A DNA stretch of 64,000 nt from Dermatophagoides farinae (Eukaryota > Arthropoda > Arachnida > Sarcoptiformes > Pyroglyphidae), in NCBI RefSeq assembly GCF_024713945.1, contig NC_134678.1, positions 2,046,001-2,110,000 on the forward strand, read 5' to 3'. This document shows, piece by piece, positions 12,401 through 26,000 of this stretch. The position numbers and the translations under genes were made by a program. The notes beneath the pieces were generated by a model, which saw only the letters and a list, made by a program, of their open reading frames with translations, had not been told where the DNA came from and searched no databases. Numbering within the stretch: the stretch's first letter is position 1; every line of letters starts with the position of its first letter.

Positions 12401-15400
12401 TAAAAGTAGTGATCATAAGGATGAGATTTTTTGGTTGTTGTTGTTGTTGTTGTTTTTCATGGAAAAAAAGAAAGAATTTTGACATCTTAAGTGCCAGGAA
12501 ATTTCAGAAATCTGTTTCAAATGAAAAAATGGCCAATTTTTTTTCTTTTTTTTTTGCTAGACATGTAATGACATTTTATTGCGAGTTTTTTTTTGTTGTT
12601 TTTTTTCTTCAATGGTTCTCCTATTCATTCTATTCATCACATCATTCAAGTTGGATTTGTTCATCATTTTCTTGAATGTTGATAGTAAAATGATCGATTG
12701 AATTCGGCGTTCTTTTGAGCAACAAACACACACATATGAAACATGGATGTTATGTGAAATAAAAATTTGTATAGCCAATCTATTCTCAAACTAATTGATC
12801 ACAAGTTGAAGAAAAAAGTTTCGTTTGTCTAAAGTGTGTGCGTGTTGTTTCAAAATGAAAGAAAGATTGAAAATAATAAGAATTTCAAAATCGAAATGAA
12901 AAGACTATGAAAGACCAGCAAAAAAAAAATAAAATAAAATAAAAGACCAAGTAAAGCCACAAATTGTTAATTCTTATTCTGTGTATGTATTTCTGAACAT
13001 GTGATTTTTCTTTCTTTCTTTTTTTTCTGTTTGGTTACAAATAAAACATGAAAAGAAAAAGACTTAAGAGAATTTGATTGATGACAAAAAATTCTCTCTC
13101 TCTCTCATTTCATTCTCTCTTTTACTCTCATCTTTATGCCTATTATGATAGAATCGATGTAATTGACTAATGTCTGCATTCTACATTTTCTACTATCACT
13201 TCCTACTCCTCGTTCGTTCATTCATTCATTCATTTACTATCAGCCGAATCTGTAGGCCAAATTCCAGAAACTCAAAAAAAAAATGGTGATGAACCAAAAA
13301 AAAAAAAAAAAAAAAAAAAGAAAAACGAATGAACAACGCAAATGTCTATGATGTGCAAAAAACAACAACAACAACAATAAAGAACGACATAAAACGATAT
13401 AATAATGATGATGCATAAATATTTAGGCAAGAAAAAAAAATTGATTCATTGTGTGGATAAAATGATCCAATGATAATATTTTTTACAGGCAAAAATACAC
13501 ACACACACACACACTTGATGTGTAACCATGAATCCATTTAAAATAATCAAAGATAATGATGATGATGATGATAATAATAATAAAAAAGTTTTCCCTACTC
13601 TTAAATGATACAATCACAAACAGACATTTATTCCTTTCCCTTCGCCAAAAAAAAAAAAATAATTAGATTAGCATCAGCCGGGTTTCGATGAAAGACATAC
13701 ATACACAAAAACACAGTTTAAAAAAAAATTCCAAAATGGTCGTCATTCATTTTGTATTTCAGGCATAGTGAGAATCTTCTTTTTTTTTGTAATATCCATT
13801 ATGGAAAATATTTTGGCAAAAAAAAAGAAAGAAAGAAAGAAAAAGAAAAATGATTGCATTTTAAATGAATCAAATTGATTATCATGAAACGACGCATAAA
13901 ATAAATGATAAAAAAATTTTCTGTTTCCGAACAACAACAACAACAACAAATAATTCAATCCGAAAACAATCAATATCTATCTATCGATACGAATAGTTAT
14001 TTTTTTCTGTTGTCTAATGGAAAATAATGATTTAATGATGATGTGGTTTTGTATCAATATGTGTCACGTGAACTTTTAGTCGTTTTCAATTTGCCTATAT
14101 ATGTGATTGCTATTGTATAATAATGGATAAAGTTCTCTGAATGAATGTATTTATTTAGAGTTAAAAAAAAATTTCTGTTTTGAAACAAAACCAAGCGGTA
14201 TATTATCGCGGTTTTCTGGTCTTTTTCTCATTTCTCTTGTCGATTCTGATACATGAACAGACACACACTGTAAAAAACAACAACAACAACAATAGAAACA
14301 AACACAACATGGACAAAGAAGACATTATCATTGATGATTATATAGTGTCAATGACTTGGTGGTTGTTGATGAATTTCCGATGGAGTAAATGAAAATATTT
14401 GAAAGAAAAAGAATCGTTTTGTTCTGTTATTATTATTATTATTTTTAGTCTCTGAATTCTATCAGCCAAAACAAACGATGTAAACGGTTTTTTTCCTTTG
14501 CTAATAATAGTTTCATGGAATATTCTCGCTTTTTGGTTTATCGTCGTTAGTATATGGTACTATTTTTTTTTACCACATAATCGATTGACTTTTTTCTCTC
14601 TTTGCCAAAGATCTAGAATGTCAATATAAAGAATATCTTTGGATAGCGCGATTTATTCTTTCCCACTCTTTCTTTCTGGCTGATATTAATACACTCCACA
14701 TTTTTTTTTTTTTTTTTTTTTTTGGATTCTATAACATATACAGAAATGAATAGACAAAATGAATGTTTATATGTGTATTGTGAAACAAAGGCCTTGTATG
14801 TTTTAGAATAACGAAAACAACAACAACAACAACAATGTTGACGACGATTAGGATGAAATGGAAGAAAAAAAATCATCATCGTATTTTGTAAACTTTTTTA
14901 TTCGGATTCTTGTTGTTGTTGTTGTTTTTCAACCAACATACAGTCATCGGTATAGCTGACTCATTTATCTTAATGAAGCACATAGAAAAAGAATGGTGAA
15001 CGATTCCGATACATTATTGGTTTCAAAGAGTCTTTTGCTTTGGATAGATTCTTTTTTTTAAACTGAAGAAACCCAAAAAGATATACAACAACATATACAA
15101 GAGAAAATTACACATTATATAGTCAAAATACCATAGTGACTCTATCTTTATAATGAGTGATGTTATTTTTGTTTTGTTGTTTGCTAGGCCGCATCAAAAA
15201 AAAAATCATTTTTTTCGGTTGGCATCCAAAATGTGCACCATTTTTCCATTGTTTGATGCTTGTACACAATATCTATGGATATATTAGTGTACCATGGACA
15301 CAAAGATAACACACAGACACACACACACACAAAACGATTCGGCTAGTTACCGAATACAACGAACAGTGAACAAAAAAAAACACCAGAAAACTTGATGTCA

Positions 15401-16531
15401 ATGATGAATTTTAATTTTTTTTTCCATTTTTTTTCTGGAAAAAAAAAATTATCGCTTAAAGTTTTTTTTCATTCTTTTTCAACGGGTATATATTTATAGT
15501 TCCACTCATGATGATCCAAGTTGATCATATATAAATATATATGTGATTGTAAAAAAAACCACAAACAGGAAAAAAAATTGAATGAAAAAAAAACGCTTGA
15601 ATAGAATTGAATGCCTGAAAAGCATGCATATCAATTATACAAGAATGAGTATATGGAAAAGGAAAGAAAAAAAATTTTGTTTTGTATGTATGACACACAA
15701 ACTAAATGGGCGATTCTAATATTTATTCTCATTTAAAATTCGTGTCATCTGTAAATGAAAAAAAAAATTTGGGAAAAAAATGTAAGGGAGGAAAGCCAAC
15801 TTTACCAACAACAAGACTTCTATGATGATGAGGAATTATAATAATAGTTTTTTTTGTTGTTGTTCTTGTTCATCATTTTATTACGTGTGTTATTGTGTAT
15901 GTGCTTGTAGTAGCTTTTAAATAAAAAAAAATTACATATCAAATATGAAAGAATAATGAAGTGACCATAAAGTAATTAAGCTTAAAAATTATGATGATGA
16001 TGGTCATCGTCATAATATTGACCATGTGTACCGTGTGTGTGTGTATTGTAAATGGACATGTAATATTTGTTGTCGTTATTTGTACAATGTATTCAGTTTG
16101 TTTTTTTTTTTTTTTTTTTTTTTGGAAAAAAGTATTTGATTGAAAAATATTTAACGTCATCAGTTTGAATTTATTCGATATATGATGATCAAAATTGATC
16201 ATCATATACAAACAATGATGAGTGAATGGCATGAATGATGAAGTAAAAGTGAAAAAAAAACTTTGTTGTTTGCTAGATCAAAACAAACAAACACAATGAA
16301 CACAGAGTAAATAAATGTTGATCAGTGAATTCATTCATTCATTTTTATATATTGAGTGACAAAACTGTCATATTGTTTGACATGCGGTTGTGTTTTGTTT
16401 GTTGATTGGTCGATTGGTCACTCGTTTATTGGTTGATTGGTCACTTGAAACTTGTGCAACAACAAATAACAATGTTGGTGGTTCGGGTTTTTTTTTCATT
16501 TGTTATTGAGAATGATATGTTTCAATAAAAA

Positions 16532-16562
<31 letters not shown>

Positions 16563-19500
16563 ACTATAACCAACAAATGATCGCGTCATCATTTTCGTAT
16601 TAATGACATGATTATGGTGTGTTGTGAAATGGAAAAAAAAGAAATTTGTTCAAATGATAATAATGATAATGATGATGATTCAAATTTGATGGGAATTTCT
16701 TTTTTTTCCACAAAACATTTACACACACACACACATACACAATCAGATAATAATAATACTATGTGTGTATAATGATTAAATAATTTGAGCTCAATTTTTG
16801 TAGTCTGTGCGTGTGTGTATTTGTGATTGTGTGAATGTGTGAAAATGTAACAAATAAAAGAAAAAATGTAAAGAAAAAAGTTGAACAGCTACTACTTACC
16901 GAATACTTCTATAGACTTCACCACTGGACGATATACGTAAGAATGTATTAGGCGTTGTAGCACTATGGAATGAGGCCACTTTTTCATTGGCAAAAAATGT
17001 ATCAGGTACCCATATTTTTTGGGCAACTTCAGCACCGACAACCAATTTATCGATTTCGCCAACAGGCGTAAATGCTAATCGATTATCTTTCCACAATTGA
17101 CGAAAATAGAAATCAGATGTAAAATCCTACAATGATATAATGAAACATGAAAGTATAATATATATAGATTTACAATCATTGTATACTTACCATCTGTACT
17201 TCAGAAACTGAACTAATGCCAATAATGTGCATCGATACACCAACTTGTACGGGTGGACCTAAATACAAACAAATAGACAAAATAAAGATACAGGATATAT
17301 ACATTAATTATAAAAATAAAACAAAAACAACGTAAATTCAAGTAAAATACAACCCGTACAAAAATAACAAGAAAAAAAAGTATAAAAATGACCGGAATTT
17401 TTTTTTGTTTTCTTTCCATACTCAATGATTCGGACACGCAAAGCAACAACAACAACTTTATATATAAAACAGAATAACAGAGTAACATTTGCAAACATTG
17501 AACAAACATGCATCATAATTTAATTGAAACAAAAAAAAAATAGAAATAGAAATAGATAAATATCTCGCCAAAAACATGGATTTTCAATTCGATTCGTTCT
17601 TATTTTTTTTTCTCATTAATTTCCAATATCTTAGTGTTTGTCAATTTGTTTTCTCATTGAATGAATATTTTCTCTTTTTTTTTTGTTCCGGATCTTGTGA
17701 TCACATTCATGCAAACATACACACACTTAACACACAAACAAGAATTCAACCGAACACGAACATGGAAAAAAGAAATGAACATGAAACAAAAAAAAAAGAA
17801 GAAGAAGAATAGTCATGTTAATTTATCCGATGCATCTAATTCAATTTGTCCATTGTATATTTCTTTTTCTTTCTTCCGTTCATTTCAGGTATTCGATTGT
17901 GTGTGTGTGTGTGCGTGTTGAGTGGGTGTTTGTTCAAGTATGTTTGCCAAAGCAGTAGCTTTGTTTGTTCATTAATTTTTTTTTTGTTTTGTTTCGAATA
18001 AACTAACAAACAAACAAACAAACAGATAGACCGTAAACAATAGTGAAAATGATTTCTATTTTTCTCACACAGGTAAATGAATAAAGAATTTGAAACATAT
18101 AGAATGTTGTGCAATTCGTATGTGAATGGAAATTTTGAATTCATAAATCGGTCAGACAATTAAAGAAAGAAAGAATACAATTGTTATTCGAATGGAAATA
18201 CAGAATAGGGCAACACATTTACTAGAATTGGAAATGAATGCGAAACTTCCATGCGAAAAGATTCAAAGGAAAAAAACTTTTTTTTAAAAAAAAGAAAGAA
18301 TAAAATGAAACAAATAATAAGGAAATATATGACGATTGAATGGGAAAAAAAATGAAAGCGAAAATCTTCGAAAAAAAAACCCATCCAATTCATCATACAC
18401 ACACTAGAATTACTACTATGTCAAGAAAGACGAATTTAATTTAAATGCAAATCGTCTCAAACAGAATCTTTGTGATGTCATGAGGCCATATCTCACTCAC
18501 AATTTTTCTTTTCTTTTTTTGTTGTTGTTGTTGTTGCTCTTGTTTTAGATAGAGTTTTCATTCGCAGAAACTTCTTATTCTTCGTTTGTTCATAACTGTG
18601 TATATTACATACACACACACACACACACACATAATAACATTCACATTGTGTCTGTGTATCCATCCATTTTTTTTCTTGCTTTTGTTCATCACCATCATCA
18701 TCATCATCATAACGTATACGTATGTGTCACACAGAACGCTTTTAACGTTCATTAATTATAAAAAAAAACTATGGGTATTATGAACTATATATGTATGTGT
18801 GAAACGAAACAAAACAAAATGCTTGCAATGATTACACATTTTAATACAATTGTGTGTGTGTATGTTTCTTCATCTTTATTTTTATTCTTGCCCATTTTTT
18901 TATTCTTTGCATCATCATCAGAATTGTTTCCAAGATATAATTCTGTTTTTGTTTTTCATTATCACGAAATTCTACTATTGAACAGGGAAGAAAAATGAAT
19001 GATCAAAAATCTAACCAATTTTTAAAACTAAACTAAAAAAAAAATTAAATTATCATATACATTTGTCATTTTAATATTAGATTAGATTAGTTATTTTCAT
19101 CAAAAAAAAAATGAGAAAAAAAATGAATGAAAATCCTACAAATTCAAAAACTCAAAAATTGAATTTTTTTTTCATATCCAATCTTCATGAATGAATTACG
19201 AATTTTTTTTTACTTTATTTTATCATCATAAAAGTATATATATGCCATTAGTTTGATTACAATTCAATCGAATATATATTGAATATATTGATGAATGAAT
19301 ATTCTTTATATTTTTTTTTTAATGTTTATTTAAACAATAAAAGCTCTCTCACTACCATTTGTGCACTTGCGCTACATTATTATCAGATGAATATTGAAAT
19401 ATTGAAATCACAATGATGATGATGATTGAATATGAGTTCATATATGAATATAATGATGATGCTATATATAACCATGATGATGTCACCTGTCATATATCAT

Positions 19501-22270
19501 ATATCATATATTATGTATATATGTAAAAATTATAATGAATTCTCGATTGAATTATTTCATTTTTTTTTTGTTTTGTTTGTTTTGTTTTGTTTGCTGGTTC
19601 AAGTTTTTATTTTTCATTCTTCGTCATTCTATATGTCAGGTTGTTATTGTTCTATTTTTATTGATGATGGAGGCGTTTTAATGTTTGTTTGTTTGTTTGT
19701 TACGCATCGTATCAACGAATGAGAATATGTGTATGGAAAAAAAAGACTCTTAAAGAATCTTCTTTTTCTTTCCATTCATGAATGATGCAATAATAATATT
19801 ATTGATGATGATAGAGAAATATTGAGTGAGTACATATAAAAAATATTCTCCATGATGTGGAACGATATTATTTTTTGGTCAACATACAAGAAAAATCAAT
19901 TGTCATGAATGATCATATAAAAAAAACATGAAACTTGGTGATAATTTTATGTGTTTGTGAGTGTGTGCGTGGGTTTTTTTCCTGTTCCAAGTAAATAAGC
20001 TTATCTATGGGTATGCAAAAAAAAATTCAATGTCACTAAACAATTCTGCAACAAATAAAACAAAATGAGAAACAAAAAATTACGAGTTCTTTTATCATAT
20101 CAACAAACCATCAATAACATTTCATTCCATTTCATTATTGACAGATGGTGATAACAAAATGGTCCATAGACACCAATTATCTGCTTTTTCTTTAAAAAAC
20201 TAAGATTGAAATCCTGTCCATAATTCCTGAAAATTTCATCAAACTCTGAGCTACGGTTCTTAAGATATCACGACGACCATGCTTTTTGAAAATTACCCAG
20301 CTTAAATAAGATATTGATAGCTTAAAAAGGAATCCTAAATAATTTAATAGATAAATTTCAAAAATTTCGGAAGTTTCATTAAAGAGCAATCAACAACAAC
20401 AACAACCGATTAACGCAAAAAGTAGTGGATAATTCGAATGTTTTTTCCTTTTGGTTATGAATGTCTATATGGATAAATCTGATGGATGAAAGAATTTTTC
20501 ATGAGTTTATATGTTGCGTTTAACGAGTAGAGAAAAAAATCGAAGCAATTAGATGTCTAAACATTATTTTTTTGGTGGTGGTCATCTATTTTCACCATTT
20601 AATAGCCATCAAATGAGGTTATATATATTTTTTTTTTTTTGCTTCAACGGGGATATACGATTTTTGTGTATGTATTAGAGGAATGAAAATTATTTTTACT
20701 ATATTTCTGATAATGTCATTGTCATCATTAACAGTAAGTCAAAAAAAAAAAATGTTCAATGATCATATTGATGATGATGATGATGGTTATTTGGCTATTG
20801 GTAAATGAAAGAAAATCAAACTGCAATCAATTCTTAAACTACAAAAAAATATATATCCTAGTATCATTAGACGATTCCATTTACCAGTTTGTTCTTCTTC
20901 TTCTTCCTGTATAATAAAATTTTTATACAAAAATAGACAGAACGAGAGAGAATAAACCTATTTTTGTTTTTGTTGTTTTTTTTCAAAATTCTTAGCACGA
21001 TTTTTCGCGGCTCTTTTTCACATGTTATGTCTACACACAGTATATAATAACAACAACTACAACTACAACTACAACAACAACGACAACAAGGTTTTTTTCC
21101 TGGCCATTTTTATTCAATCGGAAAGCAAAAATTCAAAAAAGCTTCATTCTTTTCATTTTACAGTGACCAAAAATCAAAAAAAAAAAAAAAATTACCCTGA
21201 TATATAATGAATACGGAAAACAAGCTTTCATTCAGTGTTTGAACATTTTAATGTTTTGTTTTCAGGTTCCATCATCATTTGTGTAATCCAAAAAAAAAAA
21301 ATGAAAATATATACGCAAGCGCTTTATATTATCATTTTAATCAATCTTTAGTGGTGTTAATTATGACGAGTGAATCATATCATATCATCATAACTCAAGT
21401 TTCAATATATTAATATTCAATGGCTATTTCCAAATACTTCCGGTTAAAGTTGTTAATTTATTAATATCAACCAAACATAATACGATAATATCCTGGGGTT
21501 ATTCACCAAACACAAACATTTGGGACAAAGAAAACCTTTTGCTATTTACATTCATTCTCATTGAATTAGAACACATCACAATGTATTTTTGATATTCAGA
21601 ATTTTTTCCACAGAATCATCATGTTGTGTTTGTTTGTTTGTTTTTTTTTTCTTGTTCATTTATTGTATGTGTAGTGTATTGAATCATCAAATTTAACAAG
21701 AAACGAAAAAAAAAATATTATCATCATCATCATAATGAGTAATAAAGTGATAGTAAAAAGTAATTACCATTGTTAATCATTTTGGATGTGAAATAATAAT
21801 GAAGAAATTACTTGCAAAGAAAAACTTAAAAAAATTACGACCACTTTTATCCAACAAACAGAATGGATGAAAAATTTACATACAGTGATGATATCCACTG
21901 TGTGTGTGTGTGAGTATATTATGGAACCAAAGAAATTTTTCTTTCATATCATTTCCAGACAATTTCTTTTCCATATCAAGATTATTTTCACATCTTTTAT
22001 ATGATACATTAACTATACACACACACACACACAAAATATCTTTGTTTGATTGTAAGTTTCTTTATCTTTTTTTGTAGTATCTGATAAAAAGGGATCACTT
22101 TTCTTATCAGCTGTAGCCAATTTAAATGTCAATTTTTGTGTTTCTGTGTGTGTGTGTGTGTGTGTGTGGGTGTCGCAAATAATTTTCATACCAATACAAC
22201 AAGAGCTTGGAACAATTTATATGTATAAGTCTACAATTAAAATTATTTCCGTTTGAAATGATCATTCTCT

Positions 22271-22310
<40 letters not shown>

Positions 22311-23020
22311 TGTGTGCGTGTATGTCTGACGTTTTTGCACATGAAAATGATAATCATATCATTTGTTCTTGGATGCATTAACTTTTTATTATTTTTATTC
22401 ACTAAAATCACAAGGGACCACCTGATACCTGATATAGTGGAATAAACATAAATATATTTGCTACTACTATTCCATTATTGGCGTCAATGATTATTTTGCA
22501 AACTTCAATCTATCTATCTTTATTATTCAGTACTAGATTTGTTTATTTATTTGTTCAAGAATCGAGCATTAATCATATACAGATTCAAGCTGTTGTTGCT
22601 ATTGTTGTTGTTGTTGTCGTTATTGTTATTATTGTTATGGCTGTATTGTGTTTTGTCAAATGGAAAAAAATCACGTCCATATATATGGGGAAAACACTTG
22701 AAATACAATGGACAAAAAAAAGGAACATCAAGTTTCATAGAATATTCTACTATAGAATTGTATTGCTATATCAGGTTGTTATTCTCATCTTTTCAATTAT
22801 TGATCAAAAGTTTTAAGTTTTAAATCATCGTCCAATGCATTATAGTTATTGCGTGATTCTAATCATTTTTTTACACAGACACCACACACACACACAAACA
22901 CACATGTACACATTTTATCCATAACAAAAGTTCATGGAACGATGGTCTATCACGATAAACCGTGTTGGCCAATTCAATCATTCATTCATTCATTCATATT
23001 TATTCTAATCGATGAACGAA

Positions 23021-23052
<32 letters not shown>

Positions 23053-26000
23053 GTTCATTTTTCTCAACAAATAACAAAAATAAAATTAAGCATCATATAT
23101 ACATATAAAAGACCGTTACACGCACACATGATTTCCGTTCACTGATATAGAATGTAATAATATTTCTATTATTATAAATATACTATGAGATTGTATACAT
23201 CTTTTTCGTCTGTGTGCGTGTTTGTCTAATCTAATCCAATGATAAAAATGTTATTTGGGGTTTTGTTTATGTCAACATTGAACAACAACAACGACGACGA
23301 CAACAGAAAATAAAACTTTGTTAATGTCAATCAATGGAGTCTCGAATATATATATATATTGTATAACGAACAAAAACAATTTCAAATTGATTCATATTCC
23401 AAAATCATTCAGCAACCAAAATTGACAGCTTGAAACAGCTTGTAATACCGAAACAAAAAAAAATGAAAATCTCAAGTTTTTTCTCTGTATTTTGTTGTCA
23501 AATGTTCAATGTATACAACAACAACTATTCATGAACAAAAACAAATCGCAAAATATTTGTCTGTCGGTGTGAATTTTTCGAAATCACAATATATAAATCA
23601 TCAATATCAATTTTATTATTTTATTATTGAAAATTTGAGAATTGAGAAAAATAAATTTTCAATATATAATCACAATAACTTGGCCTGAATTATTGTGGTA
23701 GAATTTCCAAAAAAAAAAAAAAAAATAAAAGAATTACAAATTCAAATCATTCATGTTCACCATCAATTATGTAATGAGATTCATAAACGACATTAATTAC
23801 TATTGTCATCAGTGTCGATATGATGAAATTGTATAATTTCAATTTTAATAGTTTAATTATACCAAATCAAAATCAATTAGGCTTGATTTATCTTTGTGTG
23901 TGATGAAGCTTGAATAAGATTTGTCGTTAAATTAAAACGCTAGTTTGAAATAATTGTCATTTTTTGGTGATGTTAACATTGAAACAAAGCGATTTCTTTG
24001 AATTTTCAATTGAAAATAGACAATCCATACATTGATTGTCTACAGATCAATGATAAATAAATGCAGATTGCATTCTGTACTCTCTATTGCTATCTCTGAT
24101 TATGGCTGATGACTTTCATTTGGCTGATGACATTATATGATGTCGATGGTGACTACTAATACAATTTCCTGTCGCGTGACAATGTATGATAATTCATTGA
24201 TTATTGAAATAACAATGATTTTTTTTCTCTTCTCTTTGTTATTCTTGTGAAAATGTGGTTTGTGATAATACAGGTGGATGTATTAATTTTTTTTCGAATT
24301 CGTCGACACCATCATCACACATATATACAAAAAACACACACACACAGACACAAAACACACAGATTCATCAATTATTATTCGCTGTTTTTTTTCTAGAATA
24401 TATGAAACTCAAACACAAACATGAACAAAGGTAAGCTATAGAATTTTTTTTTAATTTACTCAAACTAATTAGATTTTTTTACCATCATCATTTTCACTAT
24501 ACATATTTGCACGGAAAAAATAGATCAATCTAATCAAAAATGAAATGAAATTGGAAAAAAATAATAATAATAATAAAAAAAGAAAAAAAAACTTACCTCC
24601 ATATTCGGGCCGTACACGTTTATCATAGCCACTATCGAAAAAGGCATTCAAAATTTTTGTAATATTACTACCGGCGTCACTATAGGCGTCAGATCTATAA
24701 ATTGAAATTGATTTGAATTTGAATGTTTTTTTTCATTCATTCATTCATTCATTTTTGGAAAAGGAAAGGAAAAATAGAAATAAAGAAAAAAAAATGAAAA
24801 TGAAAATAGAATTTATTTTTGAATCACATTCTCATTTTTTTATAACACCAACACCAACATCGACGTTTTTTTTTGGATCTTGATGGTGATGAAAATAATG
24901 TTTAGAAATGTTTGACTATATTTTCAAATTTGTTTTTCTTTCCTTCCTTTATTTTCTTTTTCTTTTTTTTCATTCTTATTCGTATTTTTAGTCTTGTGTT
25001 CATCTATTTTCCTGTGATTGAATTCAATAATAATGTTAACAATTGGTTTTTTCTGCTTCGATGATTGCTATTTGTTCAATGTATGTGTGTGTGTATTCAA
25101 ACAACATTCATTGAGAATAATGTTTTTTACATTGAAAAATAATTCCCATATATATATATATATAAACCATCAAGAATTCATTAAAGAGAGAAAGAGAAAA
25201 GAATGAAAGAGTGAAAAAAAGAAGATAATAATTTTTGTCCCTTTTTTTTCTTCCATGATAAACATATTTGTCGTTTTTTTTTCGATTATGCAAATCGCTA
25301 TGTCGAATGTATTCGTTGTAAGTTTGTTGGGTTTAAATCCATGTTCACAATTGATTTCGTATGAAAAGAATAGAATAAAAAAAAAACCAAACTTACTTAT
25401 TCTCAGGCTCATGTTCGCTAATTTCTTTATCATTTTTAGCTTGAGCACCAAAATTCATAAATAAAATCAATATAATGATGATCTGAAGCAATAATGATGT
25501 ATGATGATTTTTATTTAAAAGTAAATTCTTCAATGAAGATAATAATAATAATAATAATAAGGTCACTGACGATATTGGAACTATAGCTCTTGTCATCTTG
25601 GCCCTTGACTTGAGCAATAGACTCGATGAAGAGCCTTGATGATGATGATGATGATGATGGTGAAGAAGGGCACCAGACGTAGATGTATAATATGATAATG
25701 ATGATGCTGATGATGATGATGATAACGATGATTTGGTTGAACAACAATGATGAGATTCGTTACTATCAATGGTTGAATAAACCGGATCAATGATGATGGT
25801 TCTCAACAATTTATGATTATTATTATTATTATTACTATCATTCTCATGATGATCATCATCATTCTCATCACCATCATCATCATGGCCATTGTTTTTGTCA
25901 TGTTGATAATGATGTTTGTTTCTATTTTTGTTGTTGATGTTTATATTTTGAAATTGTTTGAATTCGCCATCGCTTTCGTTGAAAATATGGATACCACATT

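Larger units (their letters stand above)
5062..16899 (-). other. Rdl intron 4 (11838 nt)
   Basis: This is the largest intron in the model, with donor GTAAGTAGTAG and acceptor GATTATATAG. It is full of simple repeats: the 57-bp (TG)n at 9378-9434, (TGAA)n at 6697-6721, (CAACT)4 at 7820-7840, (GTC)n near 7301-7315, poly-A at 13296-13319, and poly-T at about 14701-14723 and 16099-16123. A possible 46-nt cryptic exon lies at 11580-11625 on the same strand, and a basic open frame lies at 7237-7590 on the opposite strand. Neither is strong enough to call as coding. Confidence 0.88.
17259..24596 (-). other. Rdl intron 2 (7338 nt)
   Basis: The donor is GTAAGT and the acceptor TTTGTATTTAG. Contents include a 33-bp (TC)n at 22275-22307, (TG)n at about 22145-22167, a 28-nt poly-T at 23025-23052, a CT8A8G palindrome at 18277-18294, (ACAACT)n at 21054-21075, and a non-microsatellite block at 20190-20390 that may be an old dispersed repeat. 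Open frames here translate repeats or lack homology to anything I know. Confidence 0.85.

Noticed and set aside
17213-17516. Minus-strand frames overlapping or adjoining Rdl exon 3
   Set aside because: They overlap exon 3 in the wrong phase or run through its upstream intron, and lack receptor motifs.
22478-22823. Two overlapping plus-strand frames with a hydrophobic core
   Set aside because: The core is a (GTT)n/(ATT)n repeat read in two frames, and both lie inside Rdl intron 2.
25511-25790. Two minus-strand open frames overlapping Rdl exon 1
   Set aside because: They are alternate-frame readings of the same (ATG/ATT)n repeats. Only the frame ending EPENK splices in phase to exon 2.
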